Part shown: piece after piece, positions 35,798 through 44,217 of the stretch
Position numbering within the stretch: position 1 is the first letter of the stretch
Layout: each line of letters begins with the position of its first letter
Source of the DNA: Paenibacillus silvae
GTDB lineage: Bacteria > Bacillota > Bacilli > Paenibacillales > Paenibacillaceae
DNA: 64,000 nt
Direction of reading: 5' to 3'
NCBI RefSeq assembly: GCF_014639235.1
Contig: NZ_BMFU01000016.1
Location: 39,043 to 103,042, forward strand
Notes under the pieces: model-generated
What the model was told of the DNA's origin: nothing
Seen by the model: the letters and a program-made list of their open reading frames with translations, nothing else
The model's database searches: none
Position numbers and translations under genes: made by a program

Positions 35798-36307
35798 GTG
35801 ACTATGTAACGCGTTGGTCACGTTGTCATGTGTCATGTGTACCACACCTGTTCCCCTCGTACACACAAACATCTACGTTGCTACACCGTTGCACTAAACA
35901 ACTGGATTTAGCTAACGTTGTCGATCTATTGTTCAAAAGTAACTTGTTTATGGTGCATATATGGTGCTGCACGTACTCTAAAAAAAGAGCACGCTGCACC
36001 ATGTGGTGCTTCCAGTACTCATAGTTAACCCACATAGCACACTGGAGCTCCATGTACCCATAAGTAACCTTTACAACGCATGACGTGCTCCATGCTCCAT
36101 CAGTAACCTTTACAACGCATGACGTGCTCTATGCTCATCAGTAACCTTTATACCGCATGACGTGCTCTATGCTCCATCAGTAACCTTTACACCGCATGCT
36201 GCGCTCCATGCAGCCATAATTGACTTAACCTGTCCATGCGGTTCGTCTTTTACATAAATCACCACAGCTACATACATGTACACTTTAAATTTTGGAGGAA
36301 TGAAATC
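35798..36307. other. Gap with hairpin and 39-bp tandem array
   Basis: It holds an imperfect hairpin ATGGTGC...GCACCAT (35961-36003) with an A-rich loop, and a 39-bp tandem array at 36062-36216. No gene seen. Confidence 0.65.
36062..36216 (+). repeat. 39-bp tandem array, 4 units
   Basis: Four units of 38-39 bp, each containing AGTAACCTTTACAACGCATG or a near variant followed by ACGTGCTCTATGCTC. The last unit has diverged in its second half. Confidence 0.85.
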
Positions 36308-36751
36308 ATGAAACAGCTCGCTGTAGAACCTGGTCAATCCATCGGGGATATCCGGCTTGGCATGACACAGAAGGAAGTTGAACAGACAGACGCCTTCACC
36401 TTTGATCCCAAAGTGGAGTATGATGCTCAAGGCAAAGCGCAATTTATTGAGTTTTATGAAAGCGACGAGTTCAAGTGTATACTGGGTGAGCTGGATCTGC
36501 TGGGCACGGAAGCCGATACTCTTATTCCGCAGTTGGACAAGATTGCTCCCTATGACCGCGAAGACCCCGAGCTTGGATGCAGTTACCAGTTTGATGAGAT
36601 AGGCCTGATTCTATGGCGCCCAGTGCCAATGACTCGAGCAGATATGCAGGAGCCCTGGTTTCAGGAGATGCCTCCCGAAAATCAGCAGGACGAGATAAAA
36701 CATCTCTGCTTCTCCACAGTAGCCGTTTATACTAAAGGATATTATGACTAA
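36308..36751 (+). CDS. Protein of unknown function (147 aa)
   Basis: Not recognised. It is a soluble acidic protein. The N-terminus GQSIGDIRLGMTQKEVEQ resembles the start of small proteins with a GDIxLGMxxxEV motif, whose roles are unknown. The ATG at 36308 has GGAGG 9 bases upstream; a start at 36236 would lie upstream of that site and extend into repeat-flanking DNA. It stands alone, with tandem arrays on both sides. Confidence 0.72.
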   Translation: MKQLAVEPGQSIGDIRLGMTQKEVEQTDAFTFDPKVEYDAQGKAQFIEFYESDEFKCILGELDLLGTEADTLIPQLDKIAPYDREDPELGCSYQFDEIGLILWRPVPMTRADMQEPWFQEMPPENQQDEIKHLCFSTVAVYTKGYYD

Positions 36752-36859
36752 ATCGCTGGAGTGTCGGCAAGATGGACTGCTGTTGAGTAGAGTTGATGGA
36801 CAAGACGAACAGATAGTGCAGCAGGTATGTTGGATAGATGTTTGACAGGTAGTTGGCAC

Positions 36860-37103
36860 GGGAGTTAACGGTTGGTAGTTGATACGTAGGAAAGTAGTAG
36901 GCCAGTAGCCGAAGTAATTGGTTGGCGATTGATCGGTGGTCACGGTAGGCTAGTAGCTGAAGTAGTTGTTGGACCGTTGATCGGTGGACATGGTAAGTTA
37001 GTAGCTGATGTAGTTAGTGGGGCGATTGATCGGTGGACGGAGTAGGCCAGTACCGAAGGCATTGACGGGCCGTTGATCGGTGGACGGAGTAGGCCAGTAA
37101 AAG
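36860..37103 (+). repeat. 49-bp tandem array, about 4.5 units
   Basis: Units of 48-49 bp, each with TTGATCGGTGGACGGAGTAG or a variant followed by GGCCAGTAGCTGAAGTAG-like sequence. The array ends directly before the 195-bp element at 37109. Confidence 0.8.
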
Positions 37104-37108
37104 TACGG

Positions 37109-37303
37109 CTAACGATTCCAGATGACGCTATTTGGTGCTTTTTAGTCCCGTTGGAAATGTAACGATTCCTAGAAACGCTATTTCAGGTTTTCAGGTGTAT
37201 ATTTCTCGTTTTGCGGCGATTTTGGGTGAAATAACGTCGCTGTGATTCGTTAGAAATTTCACAGTGGCAAAAACGGCCAAATAAGGTTTGTAGGATTCGT
37301 TAG
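37109..37303. repeat. 195-bp inverted-core element, copy 4
   Basis: Cores at 37109-37133, 37159-37183 (forward), 37229-37253 and 37279-37303 (inverted). Spacing is identical to copies 1 and 2. Confidence 0.9.
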
Positions 37304-37340
37304 AATTGGGAGACGAGATTTGGAACCTTACATCGGATAT

Positions 37341-37392
37341 AAAAAGTGACCCGGAGACTCGAGCCTACAGGCCTGAGTCCGGGTCACTTTTT
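37341..37392. terminator. Bidirectional terminator downstream of thiC
   Basis: AAAAAGTGACCCGGA at 37341-37355 pairs perfectly with TCCGGGTCACTTTTT at 37378-37392. T runs on both strands allow it to stop transcripts from both sides. Confidence 0.92.
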
Positions 37393-37482
37393 ATATTACT
37401 GAAACTGCCTTTCGTCCACTCCCACTTCCACTTCTACGATACTATCATGCGACGATACCACGATACTACGCTACCTTCTCGC

Positions 37483-39306
37483 CTACGAACGCGTCCGGTA
37501 CTCCTCGGCTTTCGCCTGCATCCCGGCGGCTACAGCCTGCTCTTCGCTCAAGCCACGGTCTGCGGCAAAGGCACGGATGTCCTGCGTGATGCGCATGCTG
37601 CAGAACTTCGGCCCGCACATGGAGCAGAAATGTGCCTCTTTCGCCCCTTCTGCGGGCAGCGTCTCGTCGTGATAGGACAGTGCCCGTTCCGGGTCTAGTG
37701 ACAGGTTAAACTGATCCCGCCAGCGGAACTCGAAGCGTGCCTTCGACAACGCATCATCCCGGCGCTGGGCGCGTGGGTGGCCTTTGGCCAAATCCGCGGC
37801 ATGGGCAGCTATTTTATAAGCGATAACCCCTTCACGCACATCGTCCTTGTTGGGAAGCCCCAGATGCTCCTTAGGCGTTACGTAGCAGAGCATGGACGTA
37901 CCGAACCAGCCAATCATCGCCGCTCCGATGGCAGACGTAATGTGATCGTAGCCTGGCGCGATGTCGGTGGTCAGCGGGCCGAGAGTATAGAACGGCGCTT
38001 CCTGACAGATTTCCATCTGCAAATCGACGTTTTCCTTGATCTTGTGCATCGGCACATGCCCCGGTCCTTCGATCATCACCTGCACATCATGCTTCCATGC
38101 AATCTGCGTTAATTCACCGAGCGTTGCCAGCTCCGCCATCTGTGCCTCGTCATTGGCATCGTAGATACTGCCTGGACGCAGTCCATCCCCCAGAGAGAAG
38201 GCCACGTCATACCTTTTCATAATCTCGCAGATTTCCTCAAAATGGGTGTACAAAAAGTTCTCCTGATGATGTGCCAGACACCACGCTGCCATAATCGACC
38301 CGCCCCGGGACACGATGCCAGTCATCCGCTTCGCGGTCATCGGAATATAACGCAGCAGCACGCCGGCATGAATCGTAAAGTAATCCACGCCCTGCTCCGC
38401 CTGCTCGATCAGTGTGTCCCGGTACAGCTCCCACGTTAGAGCCTCAGCCTCTCCGTTCACCTTCTCCAGCGCCTGATAGAGCGGCACCGTACCAATCGGC
38501 ACGGGAGAGTTGCGGATAATCCATTCCCGGGTCGTATGAATGTCCTTGCCTGTAGAGAGGTCCATCACCGTATCCGAGCCCCAGCGCACCGCCCAGGTCA
38601 TCTTCTCCACCTCCTCCTCGATGGAGGAAGATACAGCCGAGTTGCCGATATTCGCATTGATTTTAACGTGAAAATGTCGACCAATCAGCATCGGCTCACT
38701 CTCCGGGTGATTGATGTTGGATGGCAGAATTGCCCGCCCGCTTGCCAGCTCCTGCCGTACAAATTCAGGCTCTACGCCTTCACGGATCGCGGCATATTCC
38801 ATCTCTGGCGTAATGATGCCCTGCCGCGCATAATGCATCTGTGTAACGCAGCGCCCAGCCTGAGCGCGCAGCGGCTGCCCCCGGAATCCGGGGTATTCCT
38901 CCGCCCCGGCTCTCCGTCCGCCAGGCTTCAAGCCGTTATCCTCGGGCTTCACCGCCCGGCCTTCATATGCCTCTACATCACCGCGCTCCATAATCCAGTG
39001 ATTCCGGAGCGCTGGCAGCCCCTTCCGAATATCCATCTGGAAATCGGGATCGGTCATCGGGCCGCTCGTATCGTAGACACGCAGCGGCTCATTATGCTCC
39101 ACCCCTTGGGGAGTATTCGTGTCATGAAGGGCAATTTCACGCTCCGGTACAGCAATATCCGGCCGTGAGCCCTGAATGTATACTTTGCGGCTGCCGGGGA
39201 AGGGCTGAACCCCTTCCGCCGCTCCGGTTTTCTTTTCCACCGGATGACCATCGCGCCCCAATTCCTCTGTTCCGATCTGCTTCCCCGTTTCGTTACCTGT
39301 ATTCAT
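37483..39306 (-). CDS. thiC: Phosphomethylpyrimidine synthase ThiC
   Basis: Radical SAM enzyme that turns aminoimidazole ribotide into the HMP-phosphate pyrimidine half of thiamine. It has 607 residues, normal for the long form. The C-terminal cluster motif C-x2-C-x4-C is visible in HFCSMCGPKFCSM. Also seen are RVYDTSGPMTDP, MHYARQGIITPEMEYAAIRE and IEGPGHVPMHKIKEN. The ATG at 39306 has GGAGGAG 9 bases upstream; longer in-frame starts run into the leader. A TPP riboswitch with terminator controls it. Confidence 0.97.
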   Translation of the reverse strand: MNTGNETGKQIGTEELGRDGHPVEKKTGAAEGVQPFPGSRKVYIQGSRPDIAVPEREIALHDTNTPQGVEHNEPLRVYDTSGPMTDPDFQMDIRKGLPALRNHWIMERGDVEAYEGRAVKPEDNGLKPGGRRAGAEEYPGFRGQPLRAQAGRCVTQMHYARQGIITPEMEYAAIREGVEPEFVRQELASGRAILPSNINHPESEPMLIGRHFHVKINANIGNSAVSSSIEEEVEKMTWAVRWGSDTVMDLSTGKDIHTTREWIIRNSPVPIGTVPLYQALEKVNGEAEALTWELYRDTLIEQAEQGVDYFTIHAGVLLRYIPMTAKRMTGIVSRGGSIMAAWCLAHHQENFLYTHFEEICEIMKRYDVAFSLGDGLRPGSIYDANDEAQMAELATLGELTQIAWKHDVQVMIEGPGHVPMHKIKENVDLQMEICQEAPFYTLGPLTTDIAPGYDHITSAIGAAMIGWFGTSMLCYVTPKEHLGLPNKDDVREGVIAYKIAAHAADLAKGHPRAQRRDDALSKARFEFRWRDQFNLSLDPERALSYHDETLPAEGAKEAHFCSMCGPKFCSMRITQDIRAFAADRGLSEEQAVAAGMQAKAEEYRTRS

Positions 39307-39640
39307 GTCTCCTGTCTCCTCCTCCGTGATTTTGGCTCCGTGTCGTTTGTACACGAATGTGTCAGCTTTGCATGGCTCACCCACCTGTCCAGAACATCCA
39401 GAGCACAGAAGCACAACAGGAATGACCCTGCGCACACAGCCGCATTGATCCAGGAGACATCTTATTATGTACAGGCAGCGTCGAATTCGGGATTGGCTTC
39501 ACGATGAGTTCAGGTGATTTCACCGCTTTTGTTGTTCGTTGCTCCACCCTGTCGTCTAACCCTGCCTGCATAATCTGCGATCAGATCAAGGATATCACGA
39601 AGGCGGACGCTCAACATACGAGGCTCGACTTGCCGCTGTA

Positions 39641-39671
39641 TATAAAAAAGCCGGTTCCGAGGGAACCGACT
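39641..39671 (-). terminator. TPP-controlled terminator in the thiC leader
   Basis: GCCGGTTCC at 39650-39658 pairs with GGAACCGAC at 39662-39670 (one G-U in RNA), followed on the minus strand by six T residues. It lies between the aptamer and thiC, so it is probably the expression platform. Confidence 0.78.
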
Positions 39672-39766
39672 CATGTCCATCACCATACACGTAAACATAG
39701 GCATCTCGCTGCAAAAACAGCATCTGCGCCAGGTTAACGTCTATAGTGTTTGTGGTCAAAAGGCCG

Positions 39767-39864
39767 ATTACTTCCCTACGCTGGTATGATCCAGATCAGG
39801 TGCAAAGGGTCCGGAATCTCGTGCGATCCCGTCTCAGTCCGGACAATTCGGACTCCCCCAGTAA
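39767..39864 (-). promoter_or_regulatory. TPP riboswitch (THI element)
   Basis: On the minus strand the aptamer shows GGGGGAGTCC, the CTGAGA core within GGACTGAGACGGG (39828-39840), then ACCTGATCTGGATCATACCA and GCGTAGGGAA (39772-39801). These are the conserved pyrophosphate and pyrimidine sensor parts of a TPP aptamer. It turns off thiC when thiamine pyrophosphate is abundant. Confidence 0.96.
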
Positions 39865-40093
39865 CGTAAACATATTGCGGCATACACACCGCTGTTCAAC
39901 TTAAACGATGATGCTCAAACTGGCCCCGCCGGGCCGTCCATTACAGAGTAGCTTAATCTGGTTAGAAATACAACCTTTATATTCCAGAGAATTTGTTTGT
40001 TCGGATGGAACTGGAGCAAAAGTCCATTAGCACAAATTCGGTTGGAACAAATATCGAAGTCAACTTCACTCCAACAAAAGTACGCCACCGAAT

Positions 40094-40837
40094 TTACGAC
40101 AACATAAGTCCCATCTGCGCTGCCGCTTCCTTCAGCACGGGTGCATACTCATGCAGTGTCTCCTGTGAGAGCCGGCTGACCGGGCCGGACACAGAAAGCG
40201 CTGCCGCGATGCTGCCCCTGCGATCCATAATCGGTACGGACACCGCAGCCGCTCCAGGCTCACGCTCTTCATAGCTCGTTGCATACCCGCTCTCCCGGAT
40301 GTCTTCCATCTGCGAAAGATACACGGCCGGGTCGATAAATACGGGCCATTCCGGGCCGTTCATCAGCTCTTCGCGGTCCTCTTCCGTGGCAAATGCCATC
40401 AGAACTTTACTGGAGGCTCCTACGGAAAGCGGCAATCTGGCCCCTACAGGCGCAACCCGGCGAATGGCCTGATCACTCTGTACCGCCTGAATCCGAATCC
40501 GCTCGCTGCCGTCTCGAAGGTAGAGACTCACCGTTTCACCCAAACGATCCCGAAGCCTCTCCATCGCAGGCAGCAGCAGAATCGCAGGATCATCACTGCG
40601 TGACATATGGGCAGACAGCTCCCAGATGCGAATGCCCAGTCGGTACTTCTCCGTGGCCGCATCACGAATGACAAAGCCTTTATCCTCCAGCGTAGCCATC
40701 AAGCGATGCACCGTGCTTTTGTGCAGACCGATCTGGCTGGCAATTTCGGTGAGTCCAAGATCGCTGCGCGTGGTAAAACATAGTAATATATCCAGCGCCC
40801 GTTCTACAGCCCGGACGGTTAACTTGCGGTCTTCCAT
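40094..40837 (-). CDS. IclR-family transcription regulator
   Basis: 247 residues. An N-terminal winged helix (about 8-70, LTEIASQIGLHKSTVHRLMATLEDKGFV) and a C-terminal IclR effector domain (about 80-247, including VGASSKVLMAF and EREPGAAAVSVPI) are present. The ATG has GGAGG about 10 bases upstream. Its target is not clear from neighbours: thiC lies after it and a hydrolase diverges from it. A 17-bp palindrome directly before its ribosome site suggests autoregulation, and the same sequence pattern occurs upstream of aconitase. Confidence 0.93.
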   Translation of the reverse strand: MEDRKLTVRAVERALDILLCFTTRSDLGLTEIASQIGLHKSTVHRLMATLEDKGFVIRDAATEKYRLGIRIWELSAHMSRSDDPAILLLPAMERLRDRLGETVSLYLRDGSERIRIQAVQSDQAIRRVAPVGARLPLSVGASSKVLMAFATEEDREELMNGPEWPVFIDPAVYLSQMEDIRESGYATSYEEREPGAAAVSVPIMDRRGSIAAALSVSGPVSRLSQETLHEYAPVLKEAAAQMGLMLS

Positions 40838-40856
40838 GGCATGATGCCCTCCTCAT

Positions 40857-40873
40857 GTTTCATCACATGAAAC
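40857..40873. promoter_or_regulatory. Candidate IclR operator
   Basis: GTTTCATCACATGAAAC, 7-bp inverted half-sites with a 3-bp spacer, 20-36 bp before the iclR start codon. The same half-sites and spacer length occur at 23778-23794 before aconitase. A second small dyad ATGAGA-N5-TCTCAT lies about 16 bp further upstream. Confidence 0.6.
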
Positions 40874-41071
40874 TTGGTTACATAAATTATATGAGAAACA
40901 GTCTCATCTGTAAACCGGAAAGAGTGATAAAGCTGGCGAAAACTTGAAAATAACATGCCATTTTACGCATCTCTCATGCAACTTAATCTCCTGTAAATTT
41001 CACACTATGGAAATGTTATCTATACAACTAAAGAACTATATAACAATTGCGTAACAAATGGCGCTAATCAA

Positions 41072-41100
41072 TTGACTTTAACTATATCGGAACATACGAT
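41072..41100 (+). promoter_or_regulatory. Sigma-A type promoter of the membrane hydrolase
   Basis: TTGACT at 41072-41077 and TACGAT at 41095-41100 with a 17-bp spacer. The transcript would have a 5' leader of about 145 bases containing a hairpin, ATGCTAAAG-N5-CTTTAGCAT, at about 41129-41151. Confidence 0.6.
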
Positions 41101-41251
41101 AAAGATAGGAACACATTTAATTAAATCCATGCTAAAGCATGACTTTAGCATCAGGATGTATGCTTGATTTTAAGTAAATAAATAGCTGTTGTTTGCCCGT
41201 TGTAATCGTATACTGAATTTCGCTTAACTGAATTGTAAAGGAGGGGCGTGC

Positions 41252-42283
41252 ATGTATTCGACATCCCAGAGCGAAGCCCCGCTGCATACCAAAGTGTCCG
41301 ATCTGCCCTCTTCGTTGTCACCAAGGCTGATTCGGTTTAAACATATTGTCGTAGCGTTGCTGCTCTCCGTTGTATTTTTCCTGTTGTTTTGTTTTATTGC
41401 CTTACACGGTTATATTGCATGGGTGCTTTCGAACCCTACAGTCGCACCTGTTTTCTCGAATCCCATGCAGGCTAAAAACATGAAATACGAGGATATCACC
41501 TTCCCGGCAGCAGACGGCAGCCGCACAATGCAGGGCTGGTATATTCCCGCTAGTAATGACTCGGGTAAAACGATTATTTTCAGTCACGGATATGGTGCCA
41601 ACCGCGAGGAAACCTGGGTGCCGATGTATGATCTGGCCCACTACGCACACCAGCTCGGGTTCAATGTTGTGATGTTTGATTACGGCTTTGCCTCTCAAAT
41701 CAACAGAGCTGTAGCGACTGGCGGCAAAGCCGAGTCACAGCAGCTGCTTGGTGCTATTCAATTCGCGAAGCAGCGCGGAGCGCAGGAACTGGTCGTATGG
41801 GGATTCTCCATGGGAGCAGGCACCGCTTTGCAGACCGGATTGCTGACGAATGAAGTAGATGCCATGATTCTGGACAGCACGTTCCTGCTGGAGCCGGACA
41901 CGCTCTACCATAACATTCATAATCAGATCAATCTGCCGCGCCAGCCTACACTGGAGATTATGAAGCTGCTCTTCCCTGTGCTGAACGGGACAGGTCTGCA
42001 ACAGATTCCGTATCAGGAAGTGAAGAAAAAGGACTATTCGTTCCCGATCTTCTTTATCCACGGTACGGAGGATGAGAAGGCTCCTTATCCAATTGCTGAA
42101 CAGCTTGCCGCCAATCAGACCAATCCATATTCGGAGGAATGGATCGTGAAGGACGCGCATCACGAATTGATTTTCAGGGAGCATCCGAAGGAATATTTAC
42201 GCCGTGTTTCGACTTTCCTGAGTCATGTGACCAAGACCAGCAGTGACGATGTGCAGCAAACCGCAAGTAATAATGTGCGTTGA
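41252..42283 (+). CDS. Membrane-anchored alpha/beta hydrolase
   Basis: 343 residues. One membrane segment lies at about 30-56, which places the catalytic domain outside the cytoplasm by family analogy. The alpha/beta-hydrolase motifs are complete: oxyanion HGYG near 112, nucleophile elbow GFSMG with S186, acid D274 (HGTEDEKAP) and H303/H304 (DAHHELIF). It resembles YqkD/BAAT-like serine hydrolases; the substrate is unknown. The ATG follows AAGGAGGGG. A promoter with a leader hairpin lies upstream and a terminator follows. Confidence 0.9.
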   Translation: MYSTSQSEAPLHTKVSDLPSSLSPRLIRFKHIVVALLLSVVFFLLFCFIALHGYIAWVLSNPTVAPVFSNPMQAKNMKYEDITFPAADGSRTMQGWYIPASNDSGKTIIFSHGYGANREETWVPMYDLAHYAHQLGFNVVMFDYGFASQINRAVATGGKAESQQLLGAIQFAKQRGAQELVVWGFSMGAGTALQTGLLTNEVDAMILDSTFLLEPDTLYHNIHNQINLPRQPTLEIMKLLFPVLNGTGLQQIPYQEVKKKDYSFPIFFIHGTEDEKAPYPIAEQLAANQTNPYSEEWIVKDAHHELIFREHPKEYLRRVSTFLSHVTKTSSDDVQQTASNNVR

Positions 42284-42347
42284 GCTACTAATTTATAGAT
42301 GAACTTTGTTAGCGTGGTCCACGCTGCAAAGCTCAGTGAACGTGTTC

Positions 42348-42371
42348 AGAGCCCCGAAGGGGCTCTTTTTT
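42348..42371 (+). terminator. Intrinsic terminator after the membrane hydrolase
   Basis: AGAGCCCC at 42348-42355 pairs with GGGGCTCT at 42359-42366 across a 3-base loop, followed by six T residues. Confidence 0.92.
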
Positions 42372-42420
42372 GTATACACATAGGACAACACACCCCCGGA
42401 ATATACTGCCTGAGACAGAG

Positions 42421-42656
42421 CTATATAAGCTGAACTATTTATTTACACGTAAACGGAGAGGACAGAAAAAACCTGAAAAAGCGAAGCGGTCGCCTGAAAG
42501 CTTTCTGAAAGAAAGCTGCATCGGAAGCATACACTTATCACCGGATTTTCCCCTTTGTAAAAGGGAATTCAAAAAAAATCTGGGGATAACCGCTACTCTC
42601 CAGGTTGTTCTGTCATCGGAGTGGATGGTGTAAAATCCTTAGTTCAACTTATATAG
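42421..42656 (-). repeat. MITE-like element, copy 3 (best preserved)
   Basis: 236 bp bounded by CTATATAAGCTGAACTA (42421-42437) and TAGTTCAACTTATATAG (42640-42656), inverted repeats that match at 16 of 17 positions. Read on the minus strand the interior aligns with the copies at 29056 and 32185. It has no open frame of useful size, so it would need a transposase supplied elsewhere. A flanking target duplication is not obvious. Confidence 0.85.
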
Positions 42657-42779
42657 CATAAATGAACGTAGACTGCGTGGAATGATGAAAGGTTACTTGA
42701 GGATCGCTTCATGATTGCTCGATGAAAGCTTGTACGATGAATTAAGAATAAAAAATGCAGGATTGGAGGTCCGCTGAAT

Positions 42780-44069
42780 ATGAACTGCGACGAATATGGC
42801 CGTCTGCTGCCTTTGCGGACACTGGAGGAAATCCGTTTCTGGAAGGAGCAGGAGAAAGAACATACTCTCCTTATTCGGGCACTGGTTCCTGACCTGGAGC
42901 CTGCTTATGTGAAGATGCTGGAGGAATGGGAGGCAGCCTTTGCGAGCAGCGAACGAGCAGCGAATCAGCTGATCAAGCAGCTGCTGCCCGCAACCCAGCC
43001 GCCGGCTCCGTATATCATGCGCTGCATTGATCAGCTCGTCTCGGCAGCACAGGAGCAGTCCAGAGCGTTTATTAAGCAGCTGTATGTCATGCTGGAGCAA
43101 AGTGCCGCTGTACGTGCGCTTCCACTTGCTCAAACTGTAATTCTGCATATCATCCGTGAATCAGAGTATTTCCTGGGGGTACTCGAAACCTTGAGCCAGC
43201 CTGGCCTCCTGCGCGAAGCACCATCATCATCCATACTGCTGGAGAACGCATTGCACAGCACCCGTTCAGAAGACAACAAAGCCGTTTGGCGTGAAGCCAA
43301 AGAGACTCAATCCAATTCTACTACCCAAACAAATGCAGTTCCCACTTCTACTGTAAAGGCACAATCTGCATCCCCCCAGCCTTCTGCTGGCGGCAGTGCT
43401 TCAACTGAGCCTTCAACGAGTGCTTCCACGGTTAAAGAAAAGCCGGTTCCCATTGGCGGGCATACGCTGCCTCCCCTGCCTTACGCGTACAATGCACTGG
43501 AGCCGCATATTGACGAACTGACGATGCGTATCCACCACGACAAACACCATCAATCCTATGTAGACGGTCTGAATACGGCCGAGAAGAAGCTTGCTGAATC
43601 TCGTAAAAAGAACAATTTTGAGCTCGTCAAGCATTGGGAGCGTGAGCTTGCTTTTAACGGCGCAGGGCACTACCTGCATACGATCTTCTGGACCATTATG
43701 AATCCCGCAGGTGGCGGCAAGCCTGAAGGCATGCTTGCTGAGCAGATCAAACGTGATTTTGGCAGCTACGAGGCATTCAAAAATCAATTTACCGAAGCGG
43801 CCAACAAGGTCGAGGGCAGCGGCTGGGCGATGCTTGTATGGAGTCCGCGAGCGCATCGCTTGGAGATTTTACAGGCAGAGAAACATCAGAACCTCTCCCA
43901 ATCCGACATCGTACCGCTCCTGCCGCTGGATGTATGGGAGCACGCCTACTATCTCAAACATCAGAACGAGCGCAAAAAGTATATCGAGGACTGGTGGAAT
44001 GTCGTCTACTGGCCTGCTGTAGCTGAGCGTTACGAAGCCGCACGCAAGCTGTTGTGGCCGCCTTATTAA
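42780..44069 (+). CDS. Fe/Mn superoxide dismutase with N-terminal helical domain
   Basis: 429 residues, about twice a normal SOD. Residues 1-145 are helical and resemble DUF2935-type four-helix proteins (EEIRFWKEQEKEHTLLIR). A Ser/Thr/Ala/Pro linker covers about 172-222. The SOD domain at 226-425 keeps all four metal ligands: H252, H300, D384 and H388. It should convert superoxide to peroxide; whether Fe or Mn is used cannot be read. No signal peptide. The ATG follows TTGGAGG. A separate standard SodA lies 10 kb downstream. Confidence 0.9.
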   Translation: MNCDEYGRLLPLRTLEEIRFWKEQEKEHTLLIRALVPDLEPAYVKMLEEWEAAFASSERAANQLIKQLLPATQPPAPYIMRCIDQLVSAAQEQSRAFIKQLYVMLEQSAAVRALPLAQTVILHIIRESEYFLGVLETLSQPGLLREAPSSSILLENALHSTRSEDNKAVWREAKETQSNSTTQTNAVPTSTVKAQSASPQPSAGGSASTEPSTSASTVKEKPVPIGGHTLPPLPYAYNALEPHIDELTMRIHHDKHHQSYVDGLNTAEKKLAESRKKNNFELVKHWERELAFNGAGHYLHTIFWTIMNPAGGGKPEGMLAEQIKRDFGSYEAFKNQFTEAANKVEGSGWAMLVWSPRAHRLEILQAEKHQNLSQSDIVPLLPLDVWEHAYYLKHQNERKKYIEDWWNVVYWPAVAERYEAARKLLWPPY

Positions 44070-44123
44070 GCGCGAGCGGGGCATATGTAGTATAAGAATA
44101 CGATAACAAACTATTTTAAATTT

Positions 44124-44166
44124 AAAAGAGATATCCCCAGTCGAAAGACTAAACGATATCTCTTTT
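44124..44166. terminator. Bidirectional terminator between SOD fusion and SLH gene
   Basis: AAAAGAGATATC at 44124-44135 pairs with GATATCTCTTTT at 44155-44166. Both strands carry flanking T or A runs. It serves two convergent genes. Confidence 0.9.
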
Positions 44167-44217
44167 TTAAATGCAATGCGCATCTCCCACCACATGCACG
44201 CGCACAATCCGTATGTT

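Larger units (their letters stand above)
36752..37482. other. Convergent gap with tandem array, element and terminator
   Basis: Between an unknown gene on the plus strand and thiC on the minus strand. It contains a 49-bp array, the fourth 195-bp element and a strong two-way terminator. No gene seen. Confidence 0.75.
39307..40093. other. thiC leader region and gap to iclR
   Basis: 39307-39864 is the long 5' leader of thiC with the TPP aptamer and its terminator. 39865-40093 separates the aptamer from the iclR stop codon and must hold the thiC promoter. No gene seen; short open frames here lack ribosome sites. Confidence 0.7.
42284..42779. other. Gap with terminator and MITE-like element
   Basis: It contains the hydrolase terminator, the most complete inverted-repeat element (42421-42656) and about 120 bp before the SOD-fusion gene. 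No gene seen. Confidence 0.75.

Noticed and set aside
36062..37103. Tandem arrays as CRISPR
   Set aside because: Units follow each other without unique spacers of constant length, and no cas genes are present.
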